Of a stretch of 64,000 nt of DNA, positions 34,217 to 51,086 are shown in pieces. Below the pieces are notes generated by a model, which was not told the origin of the DNA, ran no database searches, and saw only the letters and a program-made list of their open reading frames with translations. Position 1 is the first letter of the stretch, and every line of letters begins with the position of its first letter. The translations under genes were made by a program, and so were the position numbers. Origin of the DNA: Undaria pinnatifida (Eukaryota > Sar > Phaeophyceae > Laminariales > Alariaceae). The DNA lies in NCBI GenBank assembly GCA_012845835.1, contig JABAKD010000108.1, positions 102,001 to 166,000 on the forward strand, written 5' to 3'.

Positions 34217-34716
34217 NNNNNNNNNNNNNNNNNNNNNNNNNNNNNNNNNNNNNNNNNNNNNNNNNNNNNNNNNNNNNNNNNNNNNNNNNNNNNNNNNNNN
34301 NNNNNNNNNNNNNNNNNNNNNNNNNNNNNNNNNNNNNNNNNNNNNNNNNNNNNNNNNNNNNNNNNNNNNNNNNNNNNNNNNNNNNNNNNNNNNNNNNNNN
34401 NNNNNNNNNNNNNNNNNNNNNNNNNNNNNNNNNNNNNNNNNNNNNNNNNNNNNNNNNNNNNNNNNNNNNNNNNNNNNNNNNNNNNNNNNNNNNNNNNNNN
34501 NNNNNNNNNNNNNNNNNNNNNNNNNNNNNNNNNNNNNNNNNNNNNNNNNNNNNNNNNNNNNNNNNNNNNNNNNNNNNNNNNNNNNNNNNNNNNNNNNNNN
34601 NNNNNNNNNNNNNNNNNNNNNNNNNNNNNNNNNNNNNNNNNNNNNNNNNNNNNNNNNNNNNNNNNNNNNNNNNNNNNNNNNNNNNNNNNNNNNNNNNNNN
34701 NNNNNNNNNNNNNNNN
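34217..34716. other. Assembly gap (500 N)
   Basis: Exactly 500 Ns, a round placeholder length typical of scaffolding. The true size and adjacency are unknown. It separates the two homologous arms. Confidence 0.99.
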
Positions 34717-34879
34717 AAAACTTTCGGTAAATACCGAACTAATTTTCAAATACAGATTCGTTACGAACGACCGTTTTCATTTTCCCCGCGTTATACGAGT
34801 AGTAGATCGGCAGTACTACCGCTATGTTAACATGGCAGTACCATCGTAGATTGTCAGGACCAACAATATAATATGGAGG

Positions 34880-35220
34880 CAGACGGCAGAAAGCGGTATA
34901 CCGCCATCATTTCGCGCCACCGTGCTGTACAGCAGAATACACCTAGGTTTTTGACCCCGATCCGCAACGCTGATTGATTGGTCAACCCAGCCTCGTACCT
35001 GGTTTTGACACGAACCCCTTGCGATACATCGTACCGCGGCTTCTCAGCTTGGCCGTCGTCGTTTCCCGACGTGACCCATAACGCTTTCTGTCGCAAAATG
35101 CACCACACGGACCGACTTTGCCCCGGCCCATAGACTTTCAATTTCCGACCGACACAACAACACGTAGCATCCAAAAAAACGACGCGCGTTCATATTCCTT
35201 CGTATTTCGGATCCCTTCAG
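34880..35220 (-). repeat. Repeat D, inverted longer copy
   Basis: It is the reverse complement of sequence at 2240-2420 and part of 1850-1890, and of 44835-45060. Its end at 35078 coincides with the truncation point of the copy at 1-47. Confidence 0.6.
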
Positions 35221-35227
35221 AGATATG

Positions 35228-37590
35228 GATATTATTGTTGTTGTTGTCCTCACAGTAACTCATGATCAAGTCCGTGGTCACATGACAGGCTCCAGCCACT
35301 CTGGAGCTGAGGAATACCCCAGGGAAGCAACACAAACAAACCAAAGGTGGTACACGCGTATATCACAGCTGACGCAGCGTTCATGTCTCCACCAGAAACA
35401 TCTTGAAAGTAAAATGGGGAGTCAGTTTACGATGTGCCAGTTCCATACCGGTGCCTACGTCTCATTACTCGCTCCTGGAAAAAACGACTATTCCGCTTGC
35501 CGTGCAAGAAAGACTACCACGTATATATTACAAGTAGTATGTATCACTACGCATACGCACGACAGACGCAGGTCAATTGCAAAAAAAAAAACAATGAAAA
35601 GAAAAGAAGCTAATAGAAAGGAAATCGAAAAAAAAAACGAAAAAGGAAAGGAAAGAAAGGAGGAGACAAGAAAAGCAAGAAAAGACAAGACAAGATGAGG
35701 AAGCAAGGAAAGGAGAAGACAAGAACAATAAATGTCATACTAGCAGACACTGCGAACTGACTCAAGATGGCATTGGGCTCATAGAGGATATCAAGTGCAT
35801 CATCAATGGCACTGTGGAGAGAACGCAACATAGCGAAGAAGTCATGGCGGTCGTACGCTATCTTGTGACGGCCATTGGAAGGGCACAAATTTCAGGACGA
35901 TGATGACCAAACCCAGACTTCAGTCTCTGGGGCATGACGCCACCCCTTCCCTCCCCCCCCCCCCCCCCCCCCCCCCTCCCCCCTCCCCCTGCACCCGCCC
36001 CCCTCCCCCCCCCCCCTCCCCCTCCCCCTCCCGCACCCCCCCCCCCCCCCTCTACCCCCCTCCCTTCCCCCCCCGCTCCCTGCCTCCCCCTCCCGCCCTT
36101 ACCCCCCCTTCCCCCTCCCGCCGGCCGCTTAGAAATGCCGACGGTGGATGGCGCTGCCACAGCCTTTGCGCGTCGCTCTGCAGCTTTGCGTCTCTCCATT
36201 TCATTCCAACTCCGCATGAACAACTCGGCTCTCTCCTCTACTCATCGAAACCATCTGCCATCCTTTTGAGCAGCCTTGCGCCACCCTTCGAATTTTATTC
36301 CAAAGACCGACATATCCTCCTTCAGATGATCCATCCAGTCTTCCTCTTGCCCCCCTCAGCAGCCCATACCCCCAACAAGCTCCCCAAACATCAACCTTTG
36401 TGGCAGACGTTCGTCCCTCATACGTGCTACAAATCTCGCAAACAATATCCTCCGTTTGCGCACTATCGCCTCTATGTTCTCGGAAGCTGTCTTGGCAAGC
36501 GCGTCGGCGTACGATAGAGTGTGGTCGTCGCCTTCCGTTTCCGCCATCCAAGGCATCGGAGGAGCATGAAGTGATGGACCCGTCGTAGCCTTTCATAGTC
36601 AGGCTTGTTCGGGCTCCACGTCATGCAACCGTAAAGCAGTGTCTCGACCACCTCAGCCTTCAGCAACCGCACCTTCAACCGTAAGCGCACACCCGGGCGA
36701 TCGTAGTCTTCCATCTTATACCGCTGGAAGCACGCTAAGGCCCTCTGAAGATGCCGCCATATTTTAATGCTAACGTCTCTGTCTGCAGTGATAGCCCCGC
36801 CCAAGTACACAAACTCGATTGTTCGTTTGTATAGCTGGCCGGCTGCATTGATTGTGAAGGACATCTTCCCCCCGCCTTTGGTTTCCAGGCACATTATCTC
36901 TGTTTTGCCTCGGACACCGTAAGCCCAAACTACGAGCACGCAGTCACGATCACCGTCATCATCCTCTCCAGCCCTTCTGATGATCGCGATACGATGCCCG
37001 CATCGTCCGCGTACAGCATACCCCACAATCTCTGCACCTCATCCCCCTCCTCCCCCTCTGCCCGTCATCTTTGCCTGTGCGTGAAGTGCCCTTCTTCTCG
37101 CCTTTCTATTTTCGTTGGAGCTGTACCATGTTGTCCGTGATGGCTGCATCAGCGAGGAAGCGTTTCTCGGCCACACGCGGTACCGCCGTGAAAAACAAGT
37201 TGAACAGCAGTGGCGCGAGCACGCATCCTTGCCTGAGATCTTGCCCAATGTCGAACTTATCCAAGCACTCTCCACCATCTAACCGCACGCATGCTTGCAT
37301 ACCGTCGTGGAATTGGCGGATGGCGGCGAGTATTCTCGATGGCACGCCAAAACGAGCAAGGACATCCCACAGAAGGGTTCGGTGGACGGAGTCGTATGCT
37401 TTGGTGAGGTCGATAAAGCACAAGTACAAGGGGGTGTGCTTCTCCCGCGCCAGTTCCTACAGTCGTCGAACTACGAACATCATGTCAACCGTCGCGCATT
37501 GGGTACACACTGTTCCTCCGGCAGAATGTTCTCGCGTTCGCAATAGTTACTCTGACGACCCGCGATGACCTTGAGGAGTACTTTGCCGGA
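35228..37590 (-). mobile_element. LINE copy 1 (RTE-like), 5'-truncated
   Basis: RT motifs in sense order: FIDLTKAYDSV (motif A, 37106-37429), RQGCVLAPLLFN (motif B) and LYADDAGIVSRS (motif C, near 37000), then a conserved C-terminal region (TEIMCLETKGGGK and YLGGAI). The frame shifts several times. Downstream come a glycine-rich end encoded by the C-tract at 35940-36120, a 3' untranslated region with a pyrimidine tract, and a short (AAC)n tail at 35228-35247. The endonuclease is missing. A microsatellite rather than poly(A) tail is typical of the RTE clade, but I assign the clade tentatively. Confidence 0.85.
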
Positions 37591-37636
37591 GGATATACCT
37601 ACCCTCAACGAATCTCACTTTTTGGACACTCAACAA

Positions 37637-38936
<1,300 letters not shown>

Positions 38937-39264
38937 CATGATTTTTTTTCACTTCGGGCGTATCTCTCCCCGTGTTCGCACCTTTATCCCAAACGTTGGG
39001 AGGGGTGGGCACAATTCGACCGTCGGGCTCACGTTGCCGGAGGTTTCGGCGCGATCCGTTCAGTGTGTCGCGCGTGGCAAGCCTTTTGAACTTTTTTGGC
39101 CTTGGGCACACGTGAGGCAAATCCCCGGGTTTCCGCAACATCCACGGAGATTGGGGGTCTGCATCCCTTATTCCCGCGTACGCACGTAAAAAATTGATGC
39201 AAAGCCGGGGCTTTTCTGCTCTCGTAGACTAGTTGTACACGTTTTTTCCCCTTCTTTTGCTCAG
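38937..39264. other. Start of the right-arm-specific segment, no gene recognised
   Basis: Short frames only. This is the left edge of 5.7 kb (38937-44604) that has no counterpart in the left arm. Confidence 0.4.
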
Positions 39265-40412
39265 AGCACAACGCTACGATCTTGCCGCCCAGCAGCCGTC
39301 CAGCCCTGTAGCAGCAGCAGCCTGCAAACGTATGCGCGTGTGACTGCTGTCGTAGTAGCTGATTCTTTGATCGGAGCGTGGTATTTGTCACTCCATCATA
39401 CCCCATCTTCCTGGTGTGCTGCTGCTTCGGACGCATCTTAATTGCATGTCCATAGATCGAGCCAATTTCGTCGGTAATACAGGATTTTTTTCGTTGTAAT
39501 TGATATACTAACCCATGCTTACATTTACGTCCAAAGAGAAAGTATTTTTCCGTACTGTATATCAAAGGGGTAATGTTTTGTGTAGGAGATTTTGCTCACG
39601 CCACAGATGGCAGGTTCCAAACATGAGGACGGCACAACGCCACGTGTACAACCTCACCGCACAGCAGCAGCAGTAGTGGGATACATCATGTACATGCGCG
39701 TGGTGAACCCTCGGTATGCTGAGGCGAGTTGCTTTCGTCTCCCCGACGGGACGATTTTGAATCGGACGACGATCAAAACAATCCAGCGTATTTTTGCTTG
39801 ACTATACAAAGCAAACAGCAGTGGATATAGGCGCTGATGGCATCACGCTACGATCCTGCCGCCCAGCGGTCCAGCCTCCTAGCATCTTCAGCAGCCTGCA
39901 ACTCTATGCGCGTGTGGCTGCTGTTGTAGAAACTGATTCTTTGATTAGAGCGTGCCATTTGTCACCCCACCGTACCCCATATTTCCGTTGTGCTGCCACT
40001 TCGTGCGCACCTCCATTGCATGTCCATAGATCGCGCCAATTTGAGCGATAATATAGGAACCCTTTTTATTGTAATCGATTTACCAACCCATCGTTACGTT
40101 TACGTCCAAATAGACACAGTGTTTTTACGTCCATAACAGAGGGGTAATCATGTTATGGGTCGGAGATTTTGCTTACACCACAGATGACAGGGACCAGACA
40201 ACATGAGGACAGCACAACGCTACGTGTACAACCTTGCCGCACAGCAGCAGTAGTAAGATACATCATGTATGTGCGCGTGGCGAGTCCTCGCTATCTTTGC
40301 TGAGGAGAGTTGTTTTCGTCTCCACGAGGGGACGATTTTGAATCGGACGACGATCTAAACAATCCAGCGCATTTTTCTTGAAATAAAAAAGAAACCAGCA
40401 GTGGATATAGGG
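39265..40412. repeat. 574-bp tandem duplication (two units)
   Basis: Segments from gctacgat at 39273 and 39847 run in parallel through ctgattctttgat, tgcatgtccatagatcg and gacgattttgaatcggacga. The units differ by substitutions and small indels. No conserved frame is evident. Confidence 0.8.
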
Positions 40413-41540
40413 GCGGATGCTCCATAAGAAAGGGCTTCTCTGTCTCAGCGACAATAGAAGCCCTACAGTTCCTCATTCCGCGCACTCTCTGCGACAAACT
40501 GGCGGTGAAGGGGGATGATTGCCCATCCTGGCGTGTATCGGTCGTCGTTAAGTTCAATATCTGGCTCAACGAGACACGAAGAGTAGTACCTGTTCTGAAG
40601 TTGCTGATTTCCATACGAAACAGGAAACGAAGAAAAAATATAAAATACAAGGGCTTCGCTCGCGGGCGGCTGGGCGCCGCCCGCTACGCTTGCGGAAGGA
40701 GGAATGGACATTCAGTAGGAAGGCGGAAAATAAGCACAAATGGCGCAACTGGCGACTTGAAAATGCCAAGAGGTCAATATATAGTTAAACGGTACAGGAT
40801 AGAGACGATTATGATTATGAGTTTGTTATTATTATCCATTCGCCCAGTCCATGATGGACACGTCGGAGGACTTGCTTGGCATATCCTTCTGTGAAATTAA
40901 TAGGTGGGAAAAAAAAAAAAATCTTTTCTGTCCTGCCGACGACGCCACTTGTGAAATTAATAGGTGGGGACACAGAGTGCCCCCTGCAGGTCTGCCAATT
41001 GAGCAGGTCTTCGGAGAGTACTCACTTTCGTTCCTTCGTAGAGATGTAGCTTTATTCGTTTCCACCAGAGCCCGGGATAGCTTCTGAGATCGGAGGCGCG
41101 TGCCTCCGATCTAATTCCTAATTTCCCCGAATATAAACCGCCAACCTTATCATACGAAACCCATCCAAATGATCTCAAATTCGGATACCTACAGGCCTTT
41201 CGAGGCCGTATCTTAACACTTCCACCTCTCAGGTAGCACCTGTAAACTCATTAATAGCTCTCTCTAAGTCGATCATCAATAATAAATTATCGCAGTGCAT
41301 AAACACCAGGCACGCGCTTGTCGAGGATAGAGACAGGAAAACTACAACTTAAGATGTAAAGGAGCGCAGTGCCAAAAAAAACATGCTGGACGCAGAAACT
41401 TGAACGCACACACCGCAAACATGTGAAGTACATTTGTATTCCTGAAAGACGAAGAGCACGCATTTAAATTTAGGCATAGTTCTTAAAAAACGATGCTGGT
41501 ATAATAAACCACAACTCAGCGTTCTATAAAGAACGTGCTG
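40413..41540. other. No gene recognised; two hairpins and a direct repeat
   Basis: An 11-base perfect stem with a 4-base loop lies at about 41086-41111 (agatcggaggc/gcctccgatct), and a GC-rich hairpin at about 40661-40700. The direct repeat tgtgaaattaataggtggg lies at about 40891 and 40951. This sequence is immediately 3' of the spliced gene. Confidence 0.4.
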
Positions 41541-43877
41541 TCAACATTGCTTCCGAAGGAGCATGCAGGCTTGCTTGGACTCTTCCTCCTCAGCGGAGGT
41601 ACCCAGCACCTTGCACTCTTGTTTTTTGTCGATGATCTTGTGGATCTGTCCACAAACGTTGAAGCATGGCGGGAGGACGTCGATAAGTATGTGTAAAAAA
41701 GTATTCGTACTTCTCTCCAGCAGACGTCTTAACCATCCGAATTATTGGAGCTCCTTTCGTTGTTAGTAATTGTTGTGGTATTGTTGTACTTGCTCTTGGT
41801 ACTCGGAAAAAGAGCCGCACTTCATAGACTATATCCGCACGCCATCCCCTAGTCTTGAGCAAGAGACATGGATGTTTCGACTCGTGACACATAGGACGCA
41901 AGATAAGAGTAGAACGTACCTCGATGTCGAACGCCCTCGTGGCACCGTGGGAATGGAATGCGGGATGTATATCGAGCAAGTGGTCGCCTGCCTTCTTCAG
42001 GAGGTCACCGACCTTGATGTCGCCGGTGAACTTCGTGTTTATGTCCTCGCCGACTTGGCGGCCCTCGGCGGCTGCTTCGCAGGGCTTCTGCAAACGACAA
42101 CAACGGATGGGAATACCTTGCGTTCTGTGAATGTTCAAAATAGTAAGGCCACGTAGCTGTCGTCGATTTCTAAAGTTTGAAAGGAAGTCGTACAATTTAA
42201 CACTGCTGTTGTAATGAAGGCGGTCGTTTATGGGCAAAGCCCTGCCTGGTACCACAACGTTGCTAACACCTATGAAACCACCACTGGGACAGGAACGAAC
42301 GGGATTCACAGTCGCAACTGGTAAGCGTAAGCCCCGGTATACTGCTATATAAGGCCTACCGGCGGAATACCGACAACGAAGGGTAAGAGACAGTACCTGC
42401 TGTATATATTGTTCGGTACTACTCTAATACTGCTGCTATCAACACTATTACGACCGACGTGTACAGCGATTCCTGAAGAGGTTGCGCACCCTACTTGTAC
42501 TCGTTAATACAAAGAGTTCATGTGGTTGTATGAAAAATGAGTAACAGTAGTAGTACACCGCGTCACTACATGAACAACTCGCTAACCCCAATCACGGGAC
42601 TGCTCTCCAGCATCACCCAGGTTAACTTCAGCTTCTGTTTACTGCTATATATCAACCTCCAGTGTGTACTGCGACTGGTGCTGAGGTATCATGCTGCTGT
42701 GTTATTCATCACTGCATGGACCATTTTTACAACCCTGGCTGACCCCCGTGATGAGACTTGCCCGTTTTCATTGCGTCTTACATGTATAGATACCACGTAG
42801 TCGTAGTCTTACATCCAAAACGTTGTTTATATCACAGCACAAAGCGTCACTGCATGGACCACTTGTCCAACCCCCGCTTACCCCGATGACGGGACTGCCC
42901 CGTACTCGTAGTCGTACATACATGAAGTGTGTTTGGCTGTACGTATGAAAAAGAAATCGCATCACACAGCGTCACTGCATAGGTCTACTCGTAGACCTGA
43001 GTACTTGTACAATTCCCGCTTATACCTCGATGACATGACTGCCCCGTACACGTACTCGTGCATGCAAAAGTGTGTTTGTATGCATGAAAAAGAAATCACA
43101 GCACACAACTGCATAGACAACTAGTACAACATGCTTACCCCGTACGGGACTGCCCTCCGTGACCACCAAGGCGAACTTGAGTTTGTTCAGGCTACGCGTC
43201 CCCAAGCACAGCTTCCACACCGTGTGGTAGTTCGACCACGCTGGTGTAGCACACACATGCTACAGCAGACGTTGCAGACAGGCACACAAGGTCAAACAAT
43301 GTAAATTTCAATGTGCATCATTATTGGAAACAGGATTCGCTTGAGTTCACCAACACCCAAAACCACATACTGGTAGTCTATTGCGCACAACTTGCAGCAC
43401 ACAACCCTCAACATCATCAGTAGTATAGTAGCTGACAGCAAACATCAAATTCCAACAACACGAAGAAATGAAACTCACGTTTCGTCAAGCTCTCAGCTCC
43501 TTCGTTAGGGACGCCGATCGAAGGTGAATCACAGGTGTCCGCGTCACACCAGTCACCCACACGAGGGTTGTCGCCGCTTCCCCAGTGCTTCTTGTTAAGG
43601 TTACATGAAAAGCTTGGCACGTGGAAGGCTCGTCACTCCTGCTGCAGGTGTCGCAGACAGCGTCCTGGGAACTCCTGTTTTTCCTATTTCGTGCGATGAG
43701 GAAGCCGTCACAACCCTTGCTCGGGCACGGCCAGTCAGGATTGCCAGAAGAAGCTGAGTCCCGTTCTGGCCCGACCAGCTTCCACACGCCTGATCCTGAA
43801 CCTCCACCACCCCCACTGCTGTTGGCGGAGCCTCCTCCCGCACTAGCCTTGGTCCGCTTCGCAAATTTCAACTTCAA
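41541..43877 (-). CDS. Candidate multi-exon gene of unknown function, incomplete 5' end
   Basis: A phase-consistent chain on the minus strand: exon A ending at 43479 (donor gtgagt), exon B 43240-43139 (acceptor caccag, donor gtaagc), exon X 42317-42253 (acceptor ttaccag, donor gtacca), exon C 42087-41920 (acceptor gtttgcag, donor gtacgt) and exon D 41645-41541 (acceptor gtggacag, stop TGA). Exons B, X, C and D encode about 34, 22, 56 and 34 residues. C and D are the strongest (GDLLKKAGDHLLDIHPAF; IHKIIDKKQECKVLGTSA). Exon A carries paired cysteines (CPSKGCDGFLI and CDTC in one frame; SFSCNLNKKHW and WCDADTC in another), suggesting a zinc-binding module, but the two frames do not join and no start ATG was found. 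Function is unknown. It is absent from the left arm. Confidence 0.55.
42580..43170. repeat. Tandem array repeating an exon end with its splice donor
   Basis: Five imperfect units of about 115-155 bases lie in the intron between exons B and X. Each carries a version of the exon-B end on the minus strand (ggcagtcccgt ... cggggtaagc). The donor is kept in the units near 42885 and 43146, altered to gtataa near 43030, and changed to gtcagc and gttagc in the units near 42749 and 42592. Confidence 0.7.
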
Positions 43878-43879
43878 AT

Positions 43880-44604
43880 TGTTATTGCCGATCCGGCAAA
43901 TTTCAAATTCAAATTGTTTGCAGCCGTCAACGGCAATTCCCTCCCAACAGCCAGCAATTGACCAACTTCAAAACTAAAAGTACAAAAAAGAAGTTGCTGA
44001 AAAAGCAAAATAAAAATATCAGAGCAAGCAGTAAAGATGAGAGAATGACAGCTAAGTAAGAATGAGACTAGGGAAAGCAAGGAAGGCAAGGAACTTCGGG
44101 ACGGTTCTTTTCCCCAGCAACTAATTTTCTTTTCGGAAATTACGGGCTGAGAAGGGCTGAGAGGGGGGAGGATATGCCGAGCGAGACATCCGACGGGGGC
44201 GAGGTCTAGGTATATAGTTGTATAACACGATAGAAACACGGCGCACGGAACAACTGCTGATTTGTTTTTTTGCCGGTTGAAAATCCACCTATTCGTCCTT
44301 TTATTTTTACCACACAAATTTTACTGCACAAGAGTCGCCCGTATAAAACGTCCCCATCGTACGAGTACTGGCGCTGGACACGTACGTACTGGTGGGATTA
44401 CCACGTATTTTCGGTTCTCAACCACGACGGCGAGAGAGCAAACCGTGCCCGGGAGGGCGCCTCCCAACACTCCGCTTCTCGATCTGCGGTCAAGAGCATA
44501 GTTTGTACTGCCACCAGGTACATCATATTTGCCCACAGACAGTCAGATTTGGAGGTTTGGGTTTCGTTCTTGCGCCACTCCTTTAGGCACCTCCCGGAGG
44601 GGAA
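43880..44604. other. Sequence upstream of the spliced gene
   Basis: It contains a short tandem repeat of aatttgaatttgaaatttg near 43860-43920 and AT-rich sequence. No promoter element could be named with confidence. Minus-strand frames (for example 43874-44317) show no domain. Confidence 0.35.
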
Positions 44605-45895
44605 CCTTGTAATCTGTTATACGTGTACGTGGGACGTGCGATGCTACGTATGGTGCGAGCTATGTATGGTTGAGCAGCGGTTCGTACTGTGTACGGAAGT
44701 AAGTGGTGTTGCAATGATTGCTCTGAAGGGATTCGAAACATGAACGAATATGAAAGCGCGTCGTTCTATGGATGCTACACTACTATAACGTTGTGCCCAG
44801 AGTTTAGATTTGGTCGGAAATTGAAATTCTTTGAGCCTTGAAGAGCTTGGGGCAAAGTCGGTCCGCACGGTATATTTTGCCAAAGAAAGCTATACGGGTT
44901 CGCGTTAGGAAGCCGTGACGGCCGAGCTGGAAAGCCGCGGTACGATGTACTGCAAGGAGTCGGTGTCAAAAACCGGTACGAGGCGGAGTTGACCAATCGA
45001 CGTCGCGGATCGGGGTCAAAATCCCAGGTTTATTCGTCTATACCCCACGGTGGCGACGAATGGTAGTGGTATACCGCTTTCAGTCGTCTGCCTAATATAC
45101 TCAGTACTCTACTGTACTGCTGTAGTACTGCCAGTAGTAACATGCCCATCTTTGTGGCTGTCACGGAATGCGAGTAGGGGAAGGAGTGACCTTCATTTCA
45201 ACCCAGCACGACCGCCAACATCACCAAACGGCCAACATCAATAAAACCCGGGGTCGTACTCTCCGCACCACTCTCATTACATCAAATGCGTCAACAACAA
45301 ACTTATTGCCTTGACAAGAGGAGTGATGATACGACAGCAAAGTGACGACCTGCGTGGCGCACAAGGGAACCACCTTTTTGACACCACCGGGCGGAAAACG
45401 CTACACGGCGGCGAGCTGTTTTCGCCGTTGCGAGCACAAGAGGTGAGTGATATAGCACAAGCGCGATCGACGTGTCACCCATCGCGTGCAAAGATGCGGT
45501 TCGAGTTTGGATGGAATGTTTGATTGTCCTCGCGCCCTCGCCAGACCGCAACAGACGCTAGGTACCTTTTCTGTCCAGAGTTATACACCTGGTAAACGTT
45601 TTAGATACACAGCAGTCAAACGTTTTGTTTGCTACCTGGTACCGGGTATGTGTTTGTCTAGCGTAGCAACACCTTATCTGAGTTCGCCTAGGCGGCAACA
45701 CGACTGCCGCAATAGTGGTTGTTTACACCATCAATAGTACTTCAATTCGTCTATATATATGAGGCTCTCAGTGAAAGGCTAACTGGGCTCAGTGAACATT
45801 TTTAGATGCCCTAAAAGCCTAGACCTACATACAGGCGGTGTCGGCCATGAAGCGCTTATATCGTACTTATTTCAATATGAATAATACACTTCATT
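44605..45895. repeat. Right-arm homology block 1b (matches 1640-3335)
   Basis: It aligns from tacgtgtacgtg through repeat D (44890-45065) to caatatgaataatacacttc. It shows the empty site of the SINE at 1925-2233. Confidence 0.8.
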
Positions 45896-47159
45896 CAGCT
45901 GTGAGATCGACCTAAAAAAGTTTTGGAGCAAAACTCAGCTTTGCAAGCTGCGTGCGCGTGATGCATCGATCTCCTGTGTATACATACCCTCCTGAAGATC
46001 GATCACCCCTTCGGGACCAACAGGACTAAAGTCTACTCGTAAGACGTACAACCTTGTTCTTCGCATATTAGTGGTCCTTCCAAAGGACAAAGTACGCCAG
46101 TTGCCAGCCAGTACAGCGGAGAAAACAAAATTAGTGCTGGATCGACTGTCTGCATGTACAAAAAAACTTCTTCACGTATGTTTCGGTCGATTTTTTGGTT
46201 GGCGTTTCACTTGAACGGTTATTAATTTTGGCGGGGTAGAGACGGATTGAACTCTCCCTGAACGAGATTTATTTTCCAGATCAGCACCGCAAGCTGCGTG
46301 GAGCATTTTGTTTCTTTGGGACGGGGGAGAAGGGGTACCGATTGGAATTGAGTATCAACGAGAGCAAGTGCGAAGGAGCGGGCCGAGTGCGCGAAGGCGA
46401 TGAGGCGGCCATGGAAAACCACAGCAGGAGGATGGCGCACGAAGACCCACAACCCGCACCCACACCATCATCACGAGGGCAGCGATCGTCTCTTTTTCGG
46501 GATTTTTAACGAGAGGGAGTAGTATAACATGGTATTACGTCACTGATTCTTGTAGAGTTGGTAGAATAGTTGTATACCGTTCATGGGGAACGACCCCGCG
46601 CAATTTTCAATTTTGAGGCACGGGCGTCGTAGCTGCGCTGCAACCTGTCAGATAACCCGGGAAGGCGGGGCGATGATCGATGTTTTGTATGGTGGTTTTT
46701 GGTCGGATTGCTCTTTTTTCACTGCATGCCCACGGGTCGTCACTCTGACAGCACCACGCCGGACTGCAGGCGCGTTCGTCTGTGCTCAAGATTACCGTGC
46801 GGTTCGTATAGTACGACGGTTCAGGCAGTCCAACCGCTGTAGTTTGTAGCCGCGAGTTGGTTAGTTGTGGGAACGGGAGAACTCTATGCCGTTTTGGAGT
46901 GGATACCCGCGGCCATGTGAATTCAGTTTGCACATTGGATCATTTCACTTGTACGTCTGTTTCGAATCGTGCGTTTTTAGAACACAATTTATTTTTTTTT
47001 GTTTTTTGGGATCTTGCTACGGCTCCAGCACTTCTGCGTAACCACCAACTCCAGATTTTTGACATGACTTAATGTGAGAATAACAACAACTATTTAGTTT
47101 TTACCTTATCGACCTTTTGGGGGGGGCTCTAGCTTTGACCCGTTTAGTTTTACGCGTTT
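45896..47159. other. Right-arm-specific sequence, no gene recognised
   Basis: It opens with a G-tract-family head fragment (cagctgtgagatcgac, 45896-45960). The rest has short frames on both strands without motifs, including small ones at 46222-46452 and 46583-46849. Confidence 0.35.
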
Positions 47160-47615
47160 TTCTTTTTTCCACTTGACTTGCGTCTGTCATGCGTACGTAG
47201 TGACAGGTACAACGTGCAATATATACTATACGTGGTAGTCTTCCGTGGGTGGCAAGCGGTATATATAAACGTTTTTTCCAAGCACGAGTAGTGAGACGTA
47301 TGCTTAAGTATGGACCTGGCACATCGTAGGCTGACTCCCGATTTCACTTTTATATGTTTCCGGTGGAGGCATCAATTGCGTCAGCTGTGATTTATGCGTG
47401 TACCACCTTTGGTTTGTGTGTGTTTTTTCCCTGGGATATTCCTGCAATTCCCGAGTGTCTGGAGCCTGTCCTGTGACCACTGAGTTGATTATGCGAGTTA
47501 ATGTGAGGACAACAACACAACAACGCGTCCCGGCCGCCGTGCATATTTCCACCTCTAAAACCGCGAAACTGCTCCGCGAAAACTCATTTTCCTCTCGCGG
47601 CTGGCTTTAAGCCAG
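47160..47615 (+). mobile_element. 5'-truncated LINE 3' end plus ~100-base unit
   Basis: A pyrimidine stretch, cttgacttgcgtctgtc, the conserved 3' region and an AAC tail near 47512 are present, then the unit matching 3557-3655. It is the counterpart of 3338-3655. Confidence 0.75.
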
Positions 47616-47621
47616 ACCAGC

Positions 47622-50790
<3,169 letters not shown>

Positions 50791-50799
50791 ATGTCGGCG

Positions 50800-51075
50800 G
50801 CGTTTGTCTACGATGTGCCAGGTCCATGCTGGTGCATACGTCTATTACTCACGCCTGGAGAAACCAACTGTTCCGATTGCCACCCAAGAAAGACTACCAC
50901 GCGTATACATTACACGTAGTATCTATCACTACGCATACGCACGACAAACGTAAGTCAATTAGAGAAAATATACAAAAAAAAAGAAGATAGAGGAAAGGAC
51001 AGAAAAGAGAAGAAAACGAACCAAAACGAAAAAGGCAAGAAAAGGGAAGAAAAAGACAATTAAAGCAAGAAAAGA
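50800..51075 (-). mobile_element. Second LINE 3' untranslated fragment, same orientation
   Basis: It matches the LINE 3' region (ctacgatgtgccaggtcc to the A/G-rich tract) but lacks the tail. It abuts the 5' end of LINE copy 2, so copy 2 may have inserted into or recombined with an older fragment. Confidence 0.6.
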
Positions 51076-51086
51076 CATCGTATAGG

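Noticed and set aside
34054-34849. Long frames on both strands around 34.1-34.8 kb
   Set aside because: They are open only because they span the 500 Ns and poly-G sequence.
40891-40971. Direct repeat around an A-run as a retroposed insertion with target duplication
   Set aside because: The A-run lies at the wrong end for either orientation, so it is more likely a simple local duplication.
41590-42309. A single 239-codon minus-strand gene
   Set aside because: Strong acceptor and donor signals at 42088 and 41919, and an in-phase terminal exon at 41541-41645, show that the frame runs through introns. A spliced model fits better.
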